Assembly: GCA_037576195.1 (NCBI GenBank)
Contig: CM075101.1
Span: 48,422,001 to 48,486,000, forward strand
Source of the DNA: Phytoseiulus persimilis
Lineage: Eukaryota; Arthropoda; Arachnida; Mesostigmata; Phytoseiidae
Length of the DNA stretch: 64,000 nucleotides
Direction: 5' to 3'
Below the pieces are notes generated by a model that saw only the letters and a program-made list of their open reading frames with translations, was not told the DNA's origin and ran no database searches. A program made the translations under genes and the position numbers. Numbering within the stretch: the stretch's first letter is position 1; every line of letters begins with the position of its first letter. Shown here piece after piece: positions 13,169 through 25,900 of the stretch.

Positions 13169-14397
13169 ATGGCCATTTCCGAAGCAATGGGTTTCACTGT
13201 CAGACCTCGAGTCTCCAAAACCGTCGCTCAAGACAGGTATGTGCAGGAAAATTTCTGAATCCTAATTCCGAGACCGGCTCTGCGTTTGAGTGGAATCCGA
13301 GCCAGATGTGCCCACAGTTGGGGTATCGATGCTTAGTTGAGGGTTTCTGACGGCAGTGGCGTTGCGATCAGTCAGACCACGGTGGCGCGATTTGCCCTTT
13401 CCATAAGAGGGGACGCATAAGAGTAGAGAAGCCGGTAACTCGGAGCAGTCATAGAGGGGAAACGTTCTCGAAGTGACAATCAACTCAAAATGTCGTCCAC
13501 AACTTTCGTGACTGACCTCTCAAAGAAGAAGGAGACAACCACATCGAGGTATGAACGTGGGGCTGGTCCTGATTAGCCGGTCAGATGCGTACCGCGTGAT
13601 CTCCTCTAATGCTCGAAGGAGAGAATCCATTGAGCTGTTCGGAGCCGGGGTCCCGGGAGGCTTCTGCGTGGAGTCGACGAAAACTGCGTAAGGCCCTCGG
13701 AGATGGCCGTTTAATATGAGTTCATGGTGCCGATCGTGCGCACCTCGGATGAATCAGCTGTTGGAGGCGTCAAGTGTTCCCAACTGGCTCCTCGGAAGCG
13801 CCGGCTTCGGCCACGCGGCGTTTGCCTATTTGAATCAATGTTCAGTCCCGGGTGTTCGATCCACCATATTTCGATACTTTGCGGCGCTGGGTGCTTCTGT
13901 GTTACCTGCGTTCCGAGCTCTGTGGCGGGTGGCCGTCCGCGCAGTACATCTATGCTGCCAGCAGGGCCTGACTCTTGAAGAGTGTGCCTATGACATGGCT
14001 GAACTTCGATGCAGCTTCCTCTTTTGACAATTCGTGTCAGTGTTGGAGAGGGAGTCAGCTCTCCGACGCGCAAAAAATTCTGCCTGCGTATCTTAGCTTG
14101 GCAGAACTCTCGGCGTCTCTGAAGCGTAATCCTCGACCCATCGGGCCTGTGATTTCAAATGTTTGTTTCTCTCTCCCCAGATGGATAAACCCGACGCCAA
14201 ACACGGAGGCCTCGCGTCAACACTACGTCGTGAAGCGTTCTCAAGCCGCGCAGATCGGTTCGGTGGCCCTGGACAGATATTTCGATGGGATTGACCCGAA
14301 TCACTCAGTCTTCAGCAAGAGCTCGACTCCGAACACGAGTTTATCGCAATCAGCGGTCCCCAAAGTGGCCAAGGCGTTGAGATTCTTCAAGCTCTGA
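13169..14397 (+). CDS. small unrecognised protein with two alternative first exons
   Basis: Two candidate first exons, 13169..13236 (starts MAISEAMGFTV) and 13490..13548 (starts MSSTTFVTDLSKK), each end in AG before a GTATG donor in phase 2. Both join in frame to one last exon, 14181..14397, whose acceptor follows a strong pyrimidine run (TTTCTCTCTCCCCAG). Products would be 94 and 91 aa with a shared 71-residue C-terminus that begins RWINPTPNTEASRQ, contains DRYFDGIDPNHSVFSKSS and ends KALRFFKL. There is no signal peptide or membrane segment; the shared part is Ser/Thr- and Lys/Arg-rich. I do not recognise the family. The two-promoter reading is inferred from splice phases only. No AATAAA was seen nearby. 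Confidence 0.55.
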
Positions 14398-17300
14398 ATC
14401 ATCACCTCATCGAGCACTATTTATTGTCTGAAGGAATCGGTGCGACAAGGAACCTGATCGAGCCATGAAATTAGCGGGATCCGGAATATCGGATTGCAGA
14501 TGGTCACTGTCTGTTACGGTTCGTCCAACGATTGACGCCCGTCGAAGAGCAAGGAGTTGAAGGGAGTCCAAATTCTGAATGCATAGAAAACTTCGGAATG
14601 GAAGTCGCACCGTGACCCGGGCAGAGATCTATTTGATACGCGCAATGTACAACGTACATTGAACAACTTCCATCTATCCACTCAGTGTAAATAATTCATG
14701 AGGATGACGTCTGTTTCTGTGTTCACAATATGTCGAAGAAAGAGAAGAAATATAGAGTTTACGTTAGATGTTTGAGAACTCAAACGATTCTGTGTCATCA
14801 TAATCATTACTTGTAACTCATATGAGTATGCTCTAACTCCCGAGCGTGTGTTGGGTCAGATGAGTCCTGATATCGGCTTTCGAAATAGGAATTCTAAATT
14901 CCAAGACTGTCCCGAGTCGGATGGATTTCGAGCTCGCCGAGCTCATCGCGTCCCGGCGATTCGTGCAGATTCGATGCGGAGATCAGAGCACAGGGATGTG
15001 ACTCGATCGCGTCACAGTATCCTTTCTAGATGTTTGAATCCTTCGCGATTATCATCCGAATGCCGATCGTTCTTCAGCGCTCTCGTCCGGGCTGAACGCT
15101 TCCCCTTCAAACTCGCACGACCCCCCTCTTTTACTGAAGACTTGAAGTTGAGAGGTCAACACTTGTCCGAGTTGCTTGACTCGAACTAGGAGATATACCG
15201 ATCGCATTTGGATGATTGACTGACGACGCCTCAGTGATCACAAGCGTTCTCTGTATCGCCGTGGCAGGCGTAATGTCTGACGCAGGAGGTACATGACGTC
15301 AAGTCGTATGAATGAGCGGCAACAGTAGCGTGTCGAGCCTCAGGATCGGTGCCCCCAGTAAGCCGAGTTAAGAAGTTAGGAGATCTTTCAGCAAAGCGGA
15401 AAATATTATTCCGAAAATTCCTTGATGCTTCCTTGACCTGAACATCGCGTTGAGGAATCTTCGCCTGCACCGCCAAGGTTACGATGCGAATAGAGCTGCT
15501 CGCAGCGGAGATTCCCTAGAGGAAGACTACAGCTTGCACGACATCGATCCAGAATATGCGATTGCACGTTTCCCGCTAAGGCTGGGCTGGCACGTAGACA
15601 CAACCATCGTAACAATCGGGTTTGTCAAGGACCGATCTCGTTAATAATCGTCTTTTCTGTATTGTTCAAGCCCCTGAAGTCAATGACACGATTGAGGGTC
15701 ACGCCGGGTGACATGCAACTAGGAGCCCCTGCCACTCTTCTCGAATTCGAGCCGAGCTCGAAAACTTCGGACGCTCAAATCTCGGCAAGAGAGCCAAGAG
15801 CGCGGATCGAGCTATATTCGGGAAGATCAAGGAATGAGCTCCCTGATGGGCTACCTGACGGATTGAATCGCGGTCGTCAAATACCTTCGGAATCGATGAA
15901 CTCTGAACATATGGCAAGATAGTGATGTCTCAGCGTCCATCTAAACCAAGAGCTGGATGTGAGTTTGCTCTAAGACCAAGCGAATGCAACAAATTTATCG
16001 GAAATCGGAGAGGAGGTTTACGTTCAATCACCGAAAGACTGAACAGAGATCTCCGATTTACCGAATTTCACGAAAGAATAGTTCAAATAATCCACGTTGA
16101 TGATAGCTCCCATGGAACGCGTTGAAGTGGGAAACTATCATATGTATATAATAGCAAATATAACGGCTCGAGAAGGGAACAGATGCCTCTGGTGGCCGCG
16201 GCTGAGTTTGTGCTCTATATTCAGGAGCTTGACGATGCAGTCACTTCAATCGTCAGCATCAGCCTCTTCGTCTCTGGCGACGAAGAGAGTGTCACGAAAG
16301 ATGTGTTTAAATGGTTTCTTCTTCGACATATGTCATCATGGGACTGGAAATGTCGAATTCTGGTCACATTGGAGAACATTTTCTGGGGCCGCTAACCGGC
16401 GAAACCCTGTTTTTGCAGCGCTGTCCAAACTAATCCGTGACCTTTGTAGCACATCCTGAGGACTCAGTTCGAGAAGGGTGGAGTGACGGAGAGTTTGAGA
16501 CCTGCATCCCCGGTGTTGGAAAGCGATGTTATTCCTGACTCCGCTCTGACTTATACTTGAGGCTGAATCCACACAACATCAGGTAGCCCGGCGTTCAAAT
16601 ACGAATCGGCTCAGCTCGACTCTACTTAGATCCCAGTTTCATCAGCGTTCTGCTGGGCCTGTCCACGAAGCTCAGATATATTTGTGAATATACCAGCGCA
16701 AGATCGCTTCGGACGATAAATCAAAGAATACATTGGCTCAGCAATCTCAAGAAATTCAGGAGGAAACCTCTGAAGCAACCTGTCTTCTGAACGGCAAAGA
16801 GCTTATACAGGGTCATAGCTGAGAGCTGAACCACGACCATGGTTGTTTCGGCCAAAACTCAGCCACCAGTGGTTCTCATTGTTTTCCTGTTCGACAGATC
16901 TCTGAAAGACGCATCTTCCCCACCGGATCTTCACGCATTTTCGACCCCTAACTCCGAAAGGCTCGCAAATCGTCAAGTCTGAACGGACCGGGTCCTCTCA
17001 GAATCTGTTCGAGTCGCGCGTCATAACCCGCAAAGATGCAGCCATCAGCGCAGAGATACAACGCGAACTCGAAAAATTCACACGATACCGGATCTTGGAC
17101 CCTCTGCGAAATCGACCGCGGTTCAGTCAAAGTATCCTTCCGGCAGCGATGAGGCGCCTCGTTGCGCAAAGTACCGGCAAATTCGTCGGTTTTTATTCAA
17201 CATATCAACTTTGAGCCCGTCGAACATTCTTGGATAGCGAACGGCATGATGCAGGTATGAACGGTGGATGATGTATGGAGTGCGTTGCTATGATGATCGG

Positions 17301-17764
17301 GGCATCGAGCGCTTTCGCACCTCTTTCCGCAACTGACGTTCCCGCGGCTCGCATGATAATGATGGCGAATACGGAACGAAAGGAGACACGCTTGAATCGG
17401 ACGAGCAGAGAAAATGTGGAACGGATTTGGCCCGATGAGTTTCTCTGATGTTCGACCCATACTCTTCGCTCGCCATGCCCTTCCAATGCCAGGTGTGATC
17501 GCTCGAGTACTACGCGACTCGAGTCTCATGCCCTGGACAACACCGGAGCGTTCTGGGTTAGCTTCTCTCCTCGAGTTCCTTGGACCGAGACAGTTGCACC
17601 ATGAATTCATTCACGCGGTCCGGGTCATGCGAAGTCATTGCGTGATCCTAGGCTCTGGTCGGTCCTGGTGCAATCCTGGATGTGAGCGATGAAACGTAAA
17701 TGTGTGAATCACCTTGATATCTCGAAACTATGAGATGATTTTGGGCTTGGTAGGAATTGCTGAC
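14398..17764. other. intergenic stretch between the small gene and MyD88
   Basis: Convergent intergenic region. An ATG ORF at 16183-16395 follows an AG and looks protein-like, but it has no recognised motif or partner exon. Nothing else could be supported. Confidence 0.45.
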
Positions 17765-19418
17765 CTAGGTCGTCTTTCGCAACGCCTCCATGAGCCTAGG
17801 CCATTGCCAGCTTTCGGCTTTTTTGATGTCGAAGCGTATCTTGGAGATGGAAGAAATCATGAAGCCAACATGTGAACACGGTTCCAGGATTATAGGGATG
17901 AGTTTCCGTTGTGCTTCCTGAGCGTGGATCCGTTCTGCGTTCTCTAGAAGAGTCCTCGCTTCCGCATCGTTTGCGAGGGCTTGCGAAATCACCACGATCA
18001 CTTTCAAACATCGCGTCTGCATTATCTGCAACGAAACACGGGGAACTTGGCGCATTCGAAACATCGTGCCGAAACGCAAGCATCTCGATACCACCACGGA
18101 AAAGTCACCCAATATACCTCAATGAGCGAGTACACATAGTTACGCTCCGCCGCTGGGAAATCACGTGCCGGCACAAACAACGAAAGGCCGGCATCTTCAA
18201 CCCTCGTGACCATCCTCCGAACGAACTCTAGAGGAAACATGATGTTATTAAGTGAACAATTCTCTCGCTCCCTCCTGTACGATCGAGGATGAACGCTGGG
18301 AATCGATCGCAGCGGTAGATTCTTCGACCCATGGGAAGAGCGCGAATGAAGCTCGGAGACTTCTCGAGCCTCGGGTTGAAAATCGGAAAACCCATTGACA
18401 GAAGCCGTTGTCATGACCTACGAAAGCTAAATTCGTCGCAACCACTCGTTGTTGAAGCAGAACCTACCGACATCTTCGAGGACGTGTATAACAAAAGCTT
18501 GAAATGTCGTCGCTTGAATTATTGATGGGTCCTTCTCCCAATAATCTCGTCTGCGAATGAAATCTCTACAATCGTCCAGAATGGAATCTAAGCAGTCGTC
18601 GAGAACGTCGAAACGCTCGACGCCTTCCAAGGCGGACACGAGTTGACCTGGAATGATTCGACTTCTTGAGGACCTGGATGACTCGCATCCATGACTGGGA
18701 TGAGTTTTCAAGAAAGGCATCTCCGGACTCACCAACCGTAGCCTCTTTGGGCCATAACTTTAATGTCTCTCTGACGGGTTCATTGGACATTAAGAGCAAG
18801 GCTAGAGTGTCGTGGGGAAGCACGAGCTGCGCCAGCACTCGCCAATCACGAGAGTATCCCCCTCTGCCTGGAAGAGAAGAAACTCCAGCGGAGTCGAGAA
18901 GTCAGTCGCCGGTCTCAATCCGGCGGGGCAAGCGTTCCGGAACCCGCCCGCCGATTTGAGGGAAACTGCATAGTGGTATCTCTTATGATGCAAAAGCAAG
19001 GCACGGCCGAAATCCGAGCTCTCCGAACATCGAGTGGCGCGCAACAGAATTTCGGTTTGTTATTTTACCACGACACCCTGATGGGCGATTCAAAAATCGG
19101 TCGGGCGCGAGCATGTAACCAGGTTGTGTAGCGAAACATTCCAGAACGACAAGAGATAAGATAAGAAGTTTTCGTCCGGCAGGACCGTCAACGAGATGAT
19201 GGGTCATTCTCAGAAAAGGTATTCGGGGTAATACGTTCGAGTTTGGGGCCGTTGTCTGACATCAGGTCTAAATCCATTTACGACATTGGTTCGATGTGAT
19301 TTCTCAAAGGATTACCTGGAATAACTTGTTGCAATTGGAGACCTGATGTTAGGAGATCAATGCTTCGCGTGCCCAGACTGTGGACAGGGACAGCGAGGAG
19401 TTCTTCAAGGTCTGCCAT
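17765..19418 (-). CDS. MYD88: MyD88 adaptor (death domain plus TIR domain)
   Basis: Minus-strand CDS, join(17765..18025, 18118..18227, 18468..18647, 18733..18867, 19316..19418), 262 aa. Every junction keeps frame, and the donors are GT. The protein is the cytosolic adaptor that links Toll/IL-1-type receptors to IRAK/Pelle kinases. Death domain, residues about 10-110: VPVHSLGTRSIDLL, RDWRVLAQLV, ETLKLWPKEATVGQL, FDVLDDCLDSILDDC. TIR domain, about 126-262: FQAFVIHVLEDVEFV, a box-2/BB-loop region FVPARDFPAAERN, KVIVVIS, RKLIPI and a C-terminal W-x-W-x-R-L-M-E-A-L helix like human WFWTRLAKAL. It is shorter than human MyD88 (296 aa) but both domains are intact. The first in-frame ATG is at 19416-19418. 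It is divergent from PRODH, 577 bp apart. Confidence 0.92.
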
Positions 19419-19995
19419 CTGCCGACTTTGAGCACTTCCAACCAATAGTTTTATCAGGAAGGGGTATTCGGATCTGAGTTCCGAAGTTGGGTCCAAAAGA
19501 AAATATATGCCTTAACGCTCCGAGTTCAAGATTCCATACATCATCTCCGAGCGACCGGTCTCTTCCCGAACGTCCACCGGGATTCGAACGATGACGAATC
19601 GTGCCCAACCTTTGCAAGCTCCCGAGCTTAACTGGTCAGCCGGCTCCGGTTGCCACTCTGGAGAAACCACGGGATTGGTCGCTCTCACCAGCTGATGTGA
19701 TCGCAGCGGCACATGGTTTCCCGAGCAGCTGATTCGGCCTAAAGTTCGGAACAGAGGCGAACTGGCCCCGTAGGATTGGAGAAGATCGAGGTAGCCGTCG
19801 AATGTCGGACTTTTAGCCGAATCGGCTCATTCACGTGAGCAGCCGTAGACTAAGAGTCCTCGAGGACAAAAAAAAAACATCCAGTCCAGCTTTTACGACG
19901 ACTCGAACTGATCCTGCAGGTTCCGTTTTCCGTCGCTTAGCACTACAGGCCGTCCTCCGTTCACTGGACGGCTTCGGAGGACTTCCGTGGAAGTG
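19419..19995. promoter_or_regulatory. shared divergent promoter region of MyD88 and PRODH
   Basis: 577 bp separate the two start codons, so transcription starts of both genes must fit here unless leader introns exist. Seen inside: the tRNA-like sequence at about 19570-19645 and an A run at about 19868-19876. No TATA box was recognised for either gene. Confidence 0.5.
19570..19645 (-). repeat. tRNA-like sequence (A-box and B-box), probably a decayed SINE head or tRNA pseudogene
   Basis: On the minus strand a TGACCAGTTAAGC A-box-like motif (plus 19627-19639) is followed 38 bases later by a GTTCGAATCCC B box (plus 19579-19589). The outer bases do not pair as a clean 7-bp acceptor stem, so a functional tRNA is unlikely. 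It lies in the MyD88/PRODH promoter interval. Confidence 0.4.
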
Positions 19996-22900
19996 ATGTT
20001 GCGCGCAGGGGTATCCATGAGGCGCGCGGCAGCCTTTCGTTCCCATCTGGAACTTTTTTCCGGGAACTCCTTGCTCAGAACAAACTTCAGGTTAAGTTCT
20101 TCAACGGCTCAGAAGCTAGAGGTTGATCTGAAATTTGAAGATGGCAAGGAAGCATTCAAATCTAAGACCACATCCGAGCTGCTCAGAGCTTACCTAGTGT
20201 TGAAACTCTCCTCTATAGACTATGTTGTCAACCACAATCGCCAGGTGAGTGTGCCAGCCAAGAGATCACGAACCAAGTCAATGCTGACTCAGCGTGAAAT
20301 ATCGTGTCGAGGTGTTCCTTCCGAATACCCAGAACATCTGTGAACGTTCCAATATAATAATTCGTCAATATGGAGGTGCCATTCGGGCTGCGTCTGCAGC
20401 AGACATACTGCTTTCCAAACCGATAGGAGAAGCCAGCCATCATTGACGTCACATTCACTGTGTCAGTAGGGCGGACTCCAAGGCCGAACCATCTCGAGCC
20501 GCATTCATGTTTTCTGCTAGCCTTCGACGCAGTTAGCGTTGGTGAAATCGTACAAGAATTTACGTTGGAACCTTCTCTACCGAGTGAACCTATTCGAGTT
20601 CTCTGAGATGCTTTTGGCTGTTGCTCAGAATCCAGCTCCAGCCGAGGAATCACCGTTGATGGTCAAGGTCAGGGCTGACCAGTTAGCATCCGACACCAAA
20701 AATCTGATGTTTCATTTCACTTCTGTCTCCTCTATGAGTTCACATGTTTTGGCTAAATTGTCGCGGCAACGAAAGTATAGTTCGCGACGACGGATTATAC
20801 GTTGGTCAGGATACGCTAAGTCTTGGAGACGATCGCTTCCTACAAACACCCATCCGTGATGAACGGAGTTCTGTGAGTTCGCCCATTTATTTTACACATG
20901 ATGCTTCCAGCGACAGTTTGTTTTTGGATCGATTCCAAGACCTCATGATCGCCTCCGATGCAGACGTTACCGCGAGCTGAGTTCGAAGTGGTATTTGACT
21001 TGGCGAAATCCAGAGAGGGACTCGCCTTGGGAATTATGCCTGCCGTAGAGTTGGTCGGTGTTTACTGACGTTCTCCAATCCGATCACAACTTCGATCAGT
21101 TGAGCAAAGTTGCTGAGAATCCCAGCGGGACTCGGTCCTGATCTACCGGTCTAATTTTGTCTTTGTTTCGCCATAATCATAGGTCGGATTCGCTTATCGG
21201 ACTCTGATGAATTGGACGGAGTATTTTTCTCCGACGATTCCCTCAGAGAGAGCCTCGAATAACCGAACAACGAGATATCTTCCTCGAAAGATTTCGAGAG
21301 CTTGTCACGTAATGCCTCGGGAATCGATCTGTAATACCTGGAATGTCGGAATACATGACTATAACGAATCAATCCACTATGGAAGGAGGAAGGGTTGATC
21401 GTTCCGCGAAATATGTAACTGGAAACTCAAAATAAGTTGTCCACATCTACCGCGACGTACGACGAGTACATCGAGTGGGAGCTCCGGAAGCTAGTAAAGC
21501 TCTGACATCCACCAGAGCCATGTCATACTACCGCACCCCTTAATCTTGAAACCCCTCACAATTCCATCAGCTCTCGCGTCGGCTGTTTCCTCGTGTAGGT
21601 CTCCTCCCGCGACGGGAAGCTCCAATCCCGATCGATCTTTCCCGATGATGATATATGGTCCACGATGAAGTCAGAATCTCGCTGCAGTGTCTCGTATTTC
21701 CTGAAGTTGGAACTTCATTCGGAAGAGAATTCTAACATTTCAATTGAGTATCACAACATTCTGCTTTTCTCGCAAAGAGCGAACGGTGGACTCCGACTTT
21801 TGAGCGTACCCGATGAAGTCGAACATGATATCACATGGGTGGCAAATGTCATACACGCTCTGCCAGTGCTCGTTTTTCTCACTGTTATCCGAGGAAACGT
21901 AGGACAGAAAATCCAAGAAACTTGGAATGCCATCATCTCGAGAAGCGTCCGGAGAGAATCGTCTCTTTTCGTGGTGGTACTTCATACTCCTGCCGTAGCG
22001 GCCGCGGAAATAGTCACTGTATGCGAGTTCGAATTTATTCCTGTAAGCTGACAGGAGTCGTTCGAAAGGGTTCCTGAAAACAGGAACGGAGCCTCGCTTC
22101 GAATAAGAACCTTCAGATCTCGGGACTTGTTCCCCTGGGATACTTTCGCAGCAAAGGACACAGGAATGAGGTTGTGCTTTCTGTCCAGTTCTTCCACGCA
22201 CCTGACAACTAGGAATTTGAAATAGTTACGATCCGTAAGTCTTTTGTCCTCAAGATTGGCTATCACCTCCCATTCACGTTTATGGCCGACGTCCGGCTGG
22301 ATCGAGAGGGGAGTTTGACGAGGGTCCCGCAGAGACAGTAACACTCGCTTCCAGTTGGTGGAGGCGGCCTGAAATCCATGTGAACCAGAGCCGTTCAGAA
22401 TTTTAGCCTGCTGACTTGGATCCCTACAGGGTCCGTTATTCACTAACCTTCGGGACGTAGCAATAAATGATCTTGAGATTATCGTCAACAATCAGATGCT
22501 GGGTGTTGAGCCCGCGATTCGTGTCTCCTCGCTTATTCGCAATCTCGAGGCAGCCCCGACGAGCGATAATGCGCCGATGCTCTTGTTGACTTGTTATCGT
22601 ATGTGCTTCTGAAATAATGAGTTTCGTATTCACTCGTGCGGAATACGGAGTCCCACTCCGTATGATACCAAGTTTCACAGTGCTTCCACGAGCCCCTTCG
22701 GGATTATCAATCTCAGAATCCGCTCGTGTTACCTTTGATGGTGGGGGGATCACTTCGCGAAAGGCCTGAGCCTTGGCTGCAACTGGAGACATAAATCATT
22801 CCGGCACAGAAACCTGCTAGGACCACGAATTTGGACCATGGCCCACGGAAATATCGCGATGGAGCAAGCATAATCTAGAGATGGCATCCGCGCGAACTCA

Positions 22901-25900
22901 TGACTTCTCCGTCGGCCGTGTCAGATTTCCATCGAGGAACGCTGTGTTAAATGCAATTCGGAAATTTCAGGCCTTCAGACGAGCAAGCCTGAAATGTAAC
23001 GTAGTGCTCGTAGTGAGCGCTGAACGCCACCAAATAGTCGGTGGTCCCAGACATATCCCCTTCTGTGGAACATGATGAATCAGTACCTTGGTATTCGTGT
23101 GTCACGATATGACGAGTTCATTTAAAAGTATATGAATGAGATGGGGAAGGAGTAAAAAAAGATGGCGCACTCATAAATAAGACTGAGCTCTCATAGAGCA
23201 ACCAGCCTTCAAAACCCCGTGGCACGCAGAGATGCTCTATCTACTTTCATGGTTCATCTGTGATTTTCTCGTAATTCGGCATCGATAGATTAGGGTACTC
23301 GAAATACATCATGGAGATTCGAGACGGCGCAAGGATTGATATTGACAGGTTGCGCAACCCTGAAATGTTGATCAACGTGGAAACTTACCGCGGAAGCTGC
23401 GGAGCAGTAAAGTATCGGAGCAGTCGTCACTGACGGCCATGAATTCGTCAACTCTCCACGCACTTATTTCGGTCAACGAGTTCTGTCGTTTCTCTTCGTC
23501 GTCTGCGGGAAAAGTAAGAGACCGAACGCTCGACAGCAGTGTTCAGCGTATTGTTATGAGTCATGTACGTGAAATCGGACAAACCTACTCCACGAATCCA
23601 AATCAGAGCGCGCGATGACTCAGACGTTCGACTCGGAGCTCAATGCAGTGCTCCTGGCCCATTTCCTTCCCGAGGAGGCAATCGGCCATTTTGAAGATCT
23701 CGAGGTCTTCGAGTCGGGAATACGTAGTGCCGCCCGCATGCTTCACTCGAGGTAGTTGAGTGAATTCGGTACTTCCGCTACATACACTGATACGCTCACG
23801 GGGAATGATCACTTGAACAGCTCAGGCTCGATGAGTTCTCGGAGTGTATCGACGATAACTTGCTTAGCTCTCTTTCTTCTTGTCGGAACTACTGGGATGA
23901 AGTGAACTCTGAATTCGACGCGCAAGGGTTACCGCGAGGGAATTTTCTAAAGATAGTTACTCAGGAGGAAGAGGAGGTTGTTGGGTCGGACCCAAATTAG
24001 AAGCCGTGCGAACACAGCCTTGGTCGGGCTCCTCACTTCCCCGATGCTGAAAATCAGTTCGAGCAACGGGTCGGTTGAGCTCCGCGAGAGCCCATGAAAT
24101 TGTGTCATGAGATAATTTGTTCCAGCTCATGTCATTGGGACAAAAATTCTTGGGGAAGAAACTATTTCACGCGCTCATGAGGAGAACATTCTACGGGCAT
24201 TTCGTCGGTGGTGAGTTGCGTCTCCGCCTACCGATGTCAAAATTATTGAAAACCTATATTTCTGCTGAAGAATCTCGTAGCTCACGAGAGATTCGAAACT
24301 CCTCAGGCGAATCCGAAAGTTCTATCAAGCCCACTGTGGATCGTCTTCGCAGATTCGGCGTCAAAAGTATCCTCGATTACAGCGCAGAGGAGGATCTCAG
24401 GCGAGTCCCGCAGGATGTTGGTAGTCAAGAGCGAGGCATCAATGACGGAAGTTCGTTTGATCTATGAATTCCAAACTTCGTTCCAGCGAGGAGAAGGCGG
24501 CGGATCTGGAAATGGCATCTACGAGCTCGAAAGCTGGCTCTGCCGAGCAAGCCTCGTCGGATGAGGAAATTTCTTCCGCGAAAGGTGACGCCAGTGGCAA
24601 ACTGGCCCAGTTCCAACCGCAGAAGAGTTTCGCTGATCGTAGAAGATATCAACCAACCGCAAGAACCTACTTTTATCTTAACGAAGCACAATGTGAAAAG
24701 AATGTAGAAATATTTCTCAAATCGATCGACGCCGTTGCTGATACGACGCAAAGAACAGGACTCGCTGCCATAAAACTAACGGCTCTCGGTAGACCACAGT
24801 TGTTGGTGAGTTGCGGTTTCGATCTCAGTTCCCATCGACGGACCCACTTCTGTGCTTGAGCTCCGAATGGGTGAACATTTTTTCGCCATGAAACAACTGG
24901 GAACACTTCGGAATACGATGTTCTCTTCTTCAAGATGCAACTGTCAGAAGTGATCATACATACCCGTAAACTGTTCAGAGACGTGACGGGCAAAGACAAA
25001 CTGATGGCGCTCGAGCAGGTAACACCTGAGCAGATCGAGCAGCGTCTTCACATCGACAAGGATCAAGAAGACTACAAGAAATTCCTGTCGGGCATGGAAT
25101 ATGACAAGAAGGGGTGAGAGCGGCGTTCCAAGCGGAATCTCGAAAATCTATCCGTCCGAATGAACCTATCCGTAGAGTCATTGAAAAATCCGGAAAATTC
25201 TCGTTGTTCCTGCAATCAAGCCCAACCGATTGATCTTCATTCCGCAGCTTGATGAATTTGTTCTCGTGGAGCGGACTCGTGGACACGCGAGGTATGATTT
25301 CAGACATTTTCAAAGTCCCGAATCTTCAAACAGGAAAAATGGAACCGATAATCTCAGCCTTGACCGAAGAAGAGGAGGAAATGTTTAGGTGGGTTGAGAA
25401 GCGAGATTTTGGTCGAGGTGATTCATTCGAGGACCGTTTTGATAATTCAGTCGTGATCAGTTCCCATTCGCCGCTATACGGAAGACAATCCGTAATATTT
25501 TATGAGTCCATGCGTCAAACTACGGGGTGTTCTCCGTATTATCCATGTTTTGCGTATGAAGGAAATCAGGTCTGATCGTGATTGAGTTCTGACGTGTGCT
25601 TCCATTTCAGGAACATGATGCGTCGCGTCCATACGATCGCAAGGCATGCAGAATCAACGGGAGTCCGAGTTATGGTGGATGCTGAGCAGACTTACTTCCA
25701 ACCAGCCATAAGCCGTCTGACCGTTGAGCTTATGAGGAAATACAATAAAACGAAGGTGAGCCTGTCTGCTGGTAATTCGTTCACTTCTCCTGGTCCTGGG
25801 TTGCTTTGCGGGTGAATTTCCCCGGTCACATCTGGTCGAGGACCTCCTTCTCTTCGCCAATAGAGACCCTCCTTGTTACGATCGATGATGACCGAGTCTT

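Noticed and set aside
19570-19645. Functional tRNA gene
   Set aside because: A and B boxes are present, but the acceptor stem does not pair properly, so it is recorded only as a tRNA-like repeat.
22643-22663. Small hairpin ATACGGAGT...ACTCCGTAT in a sulfotransferase intron
   Set aside because: Nine-bp arms within intron sequence; common by chance and without supporting context.
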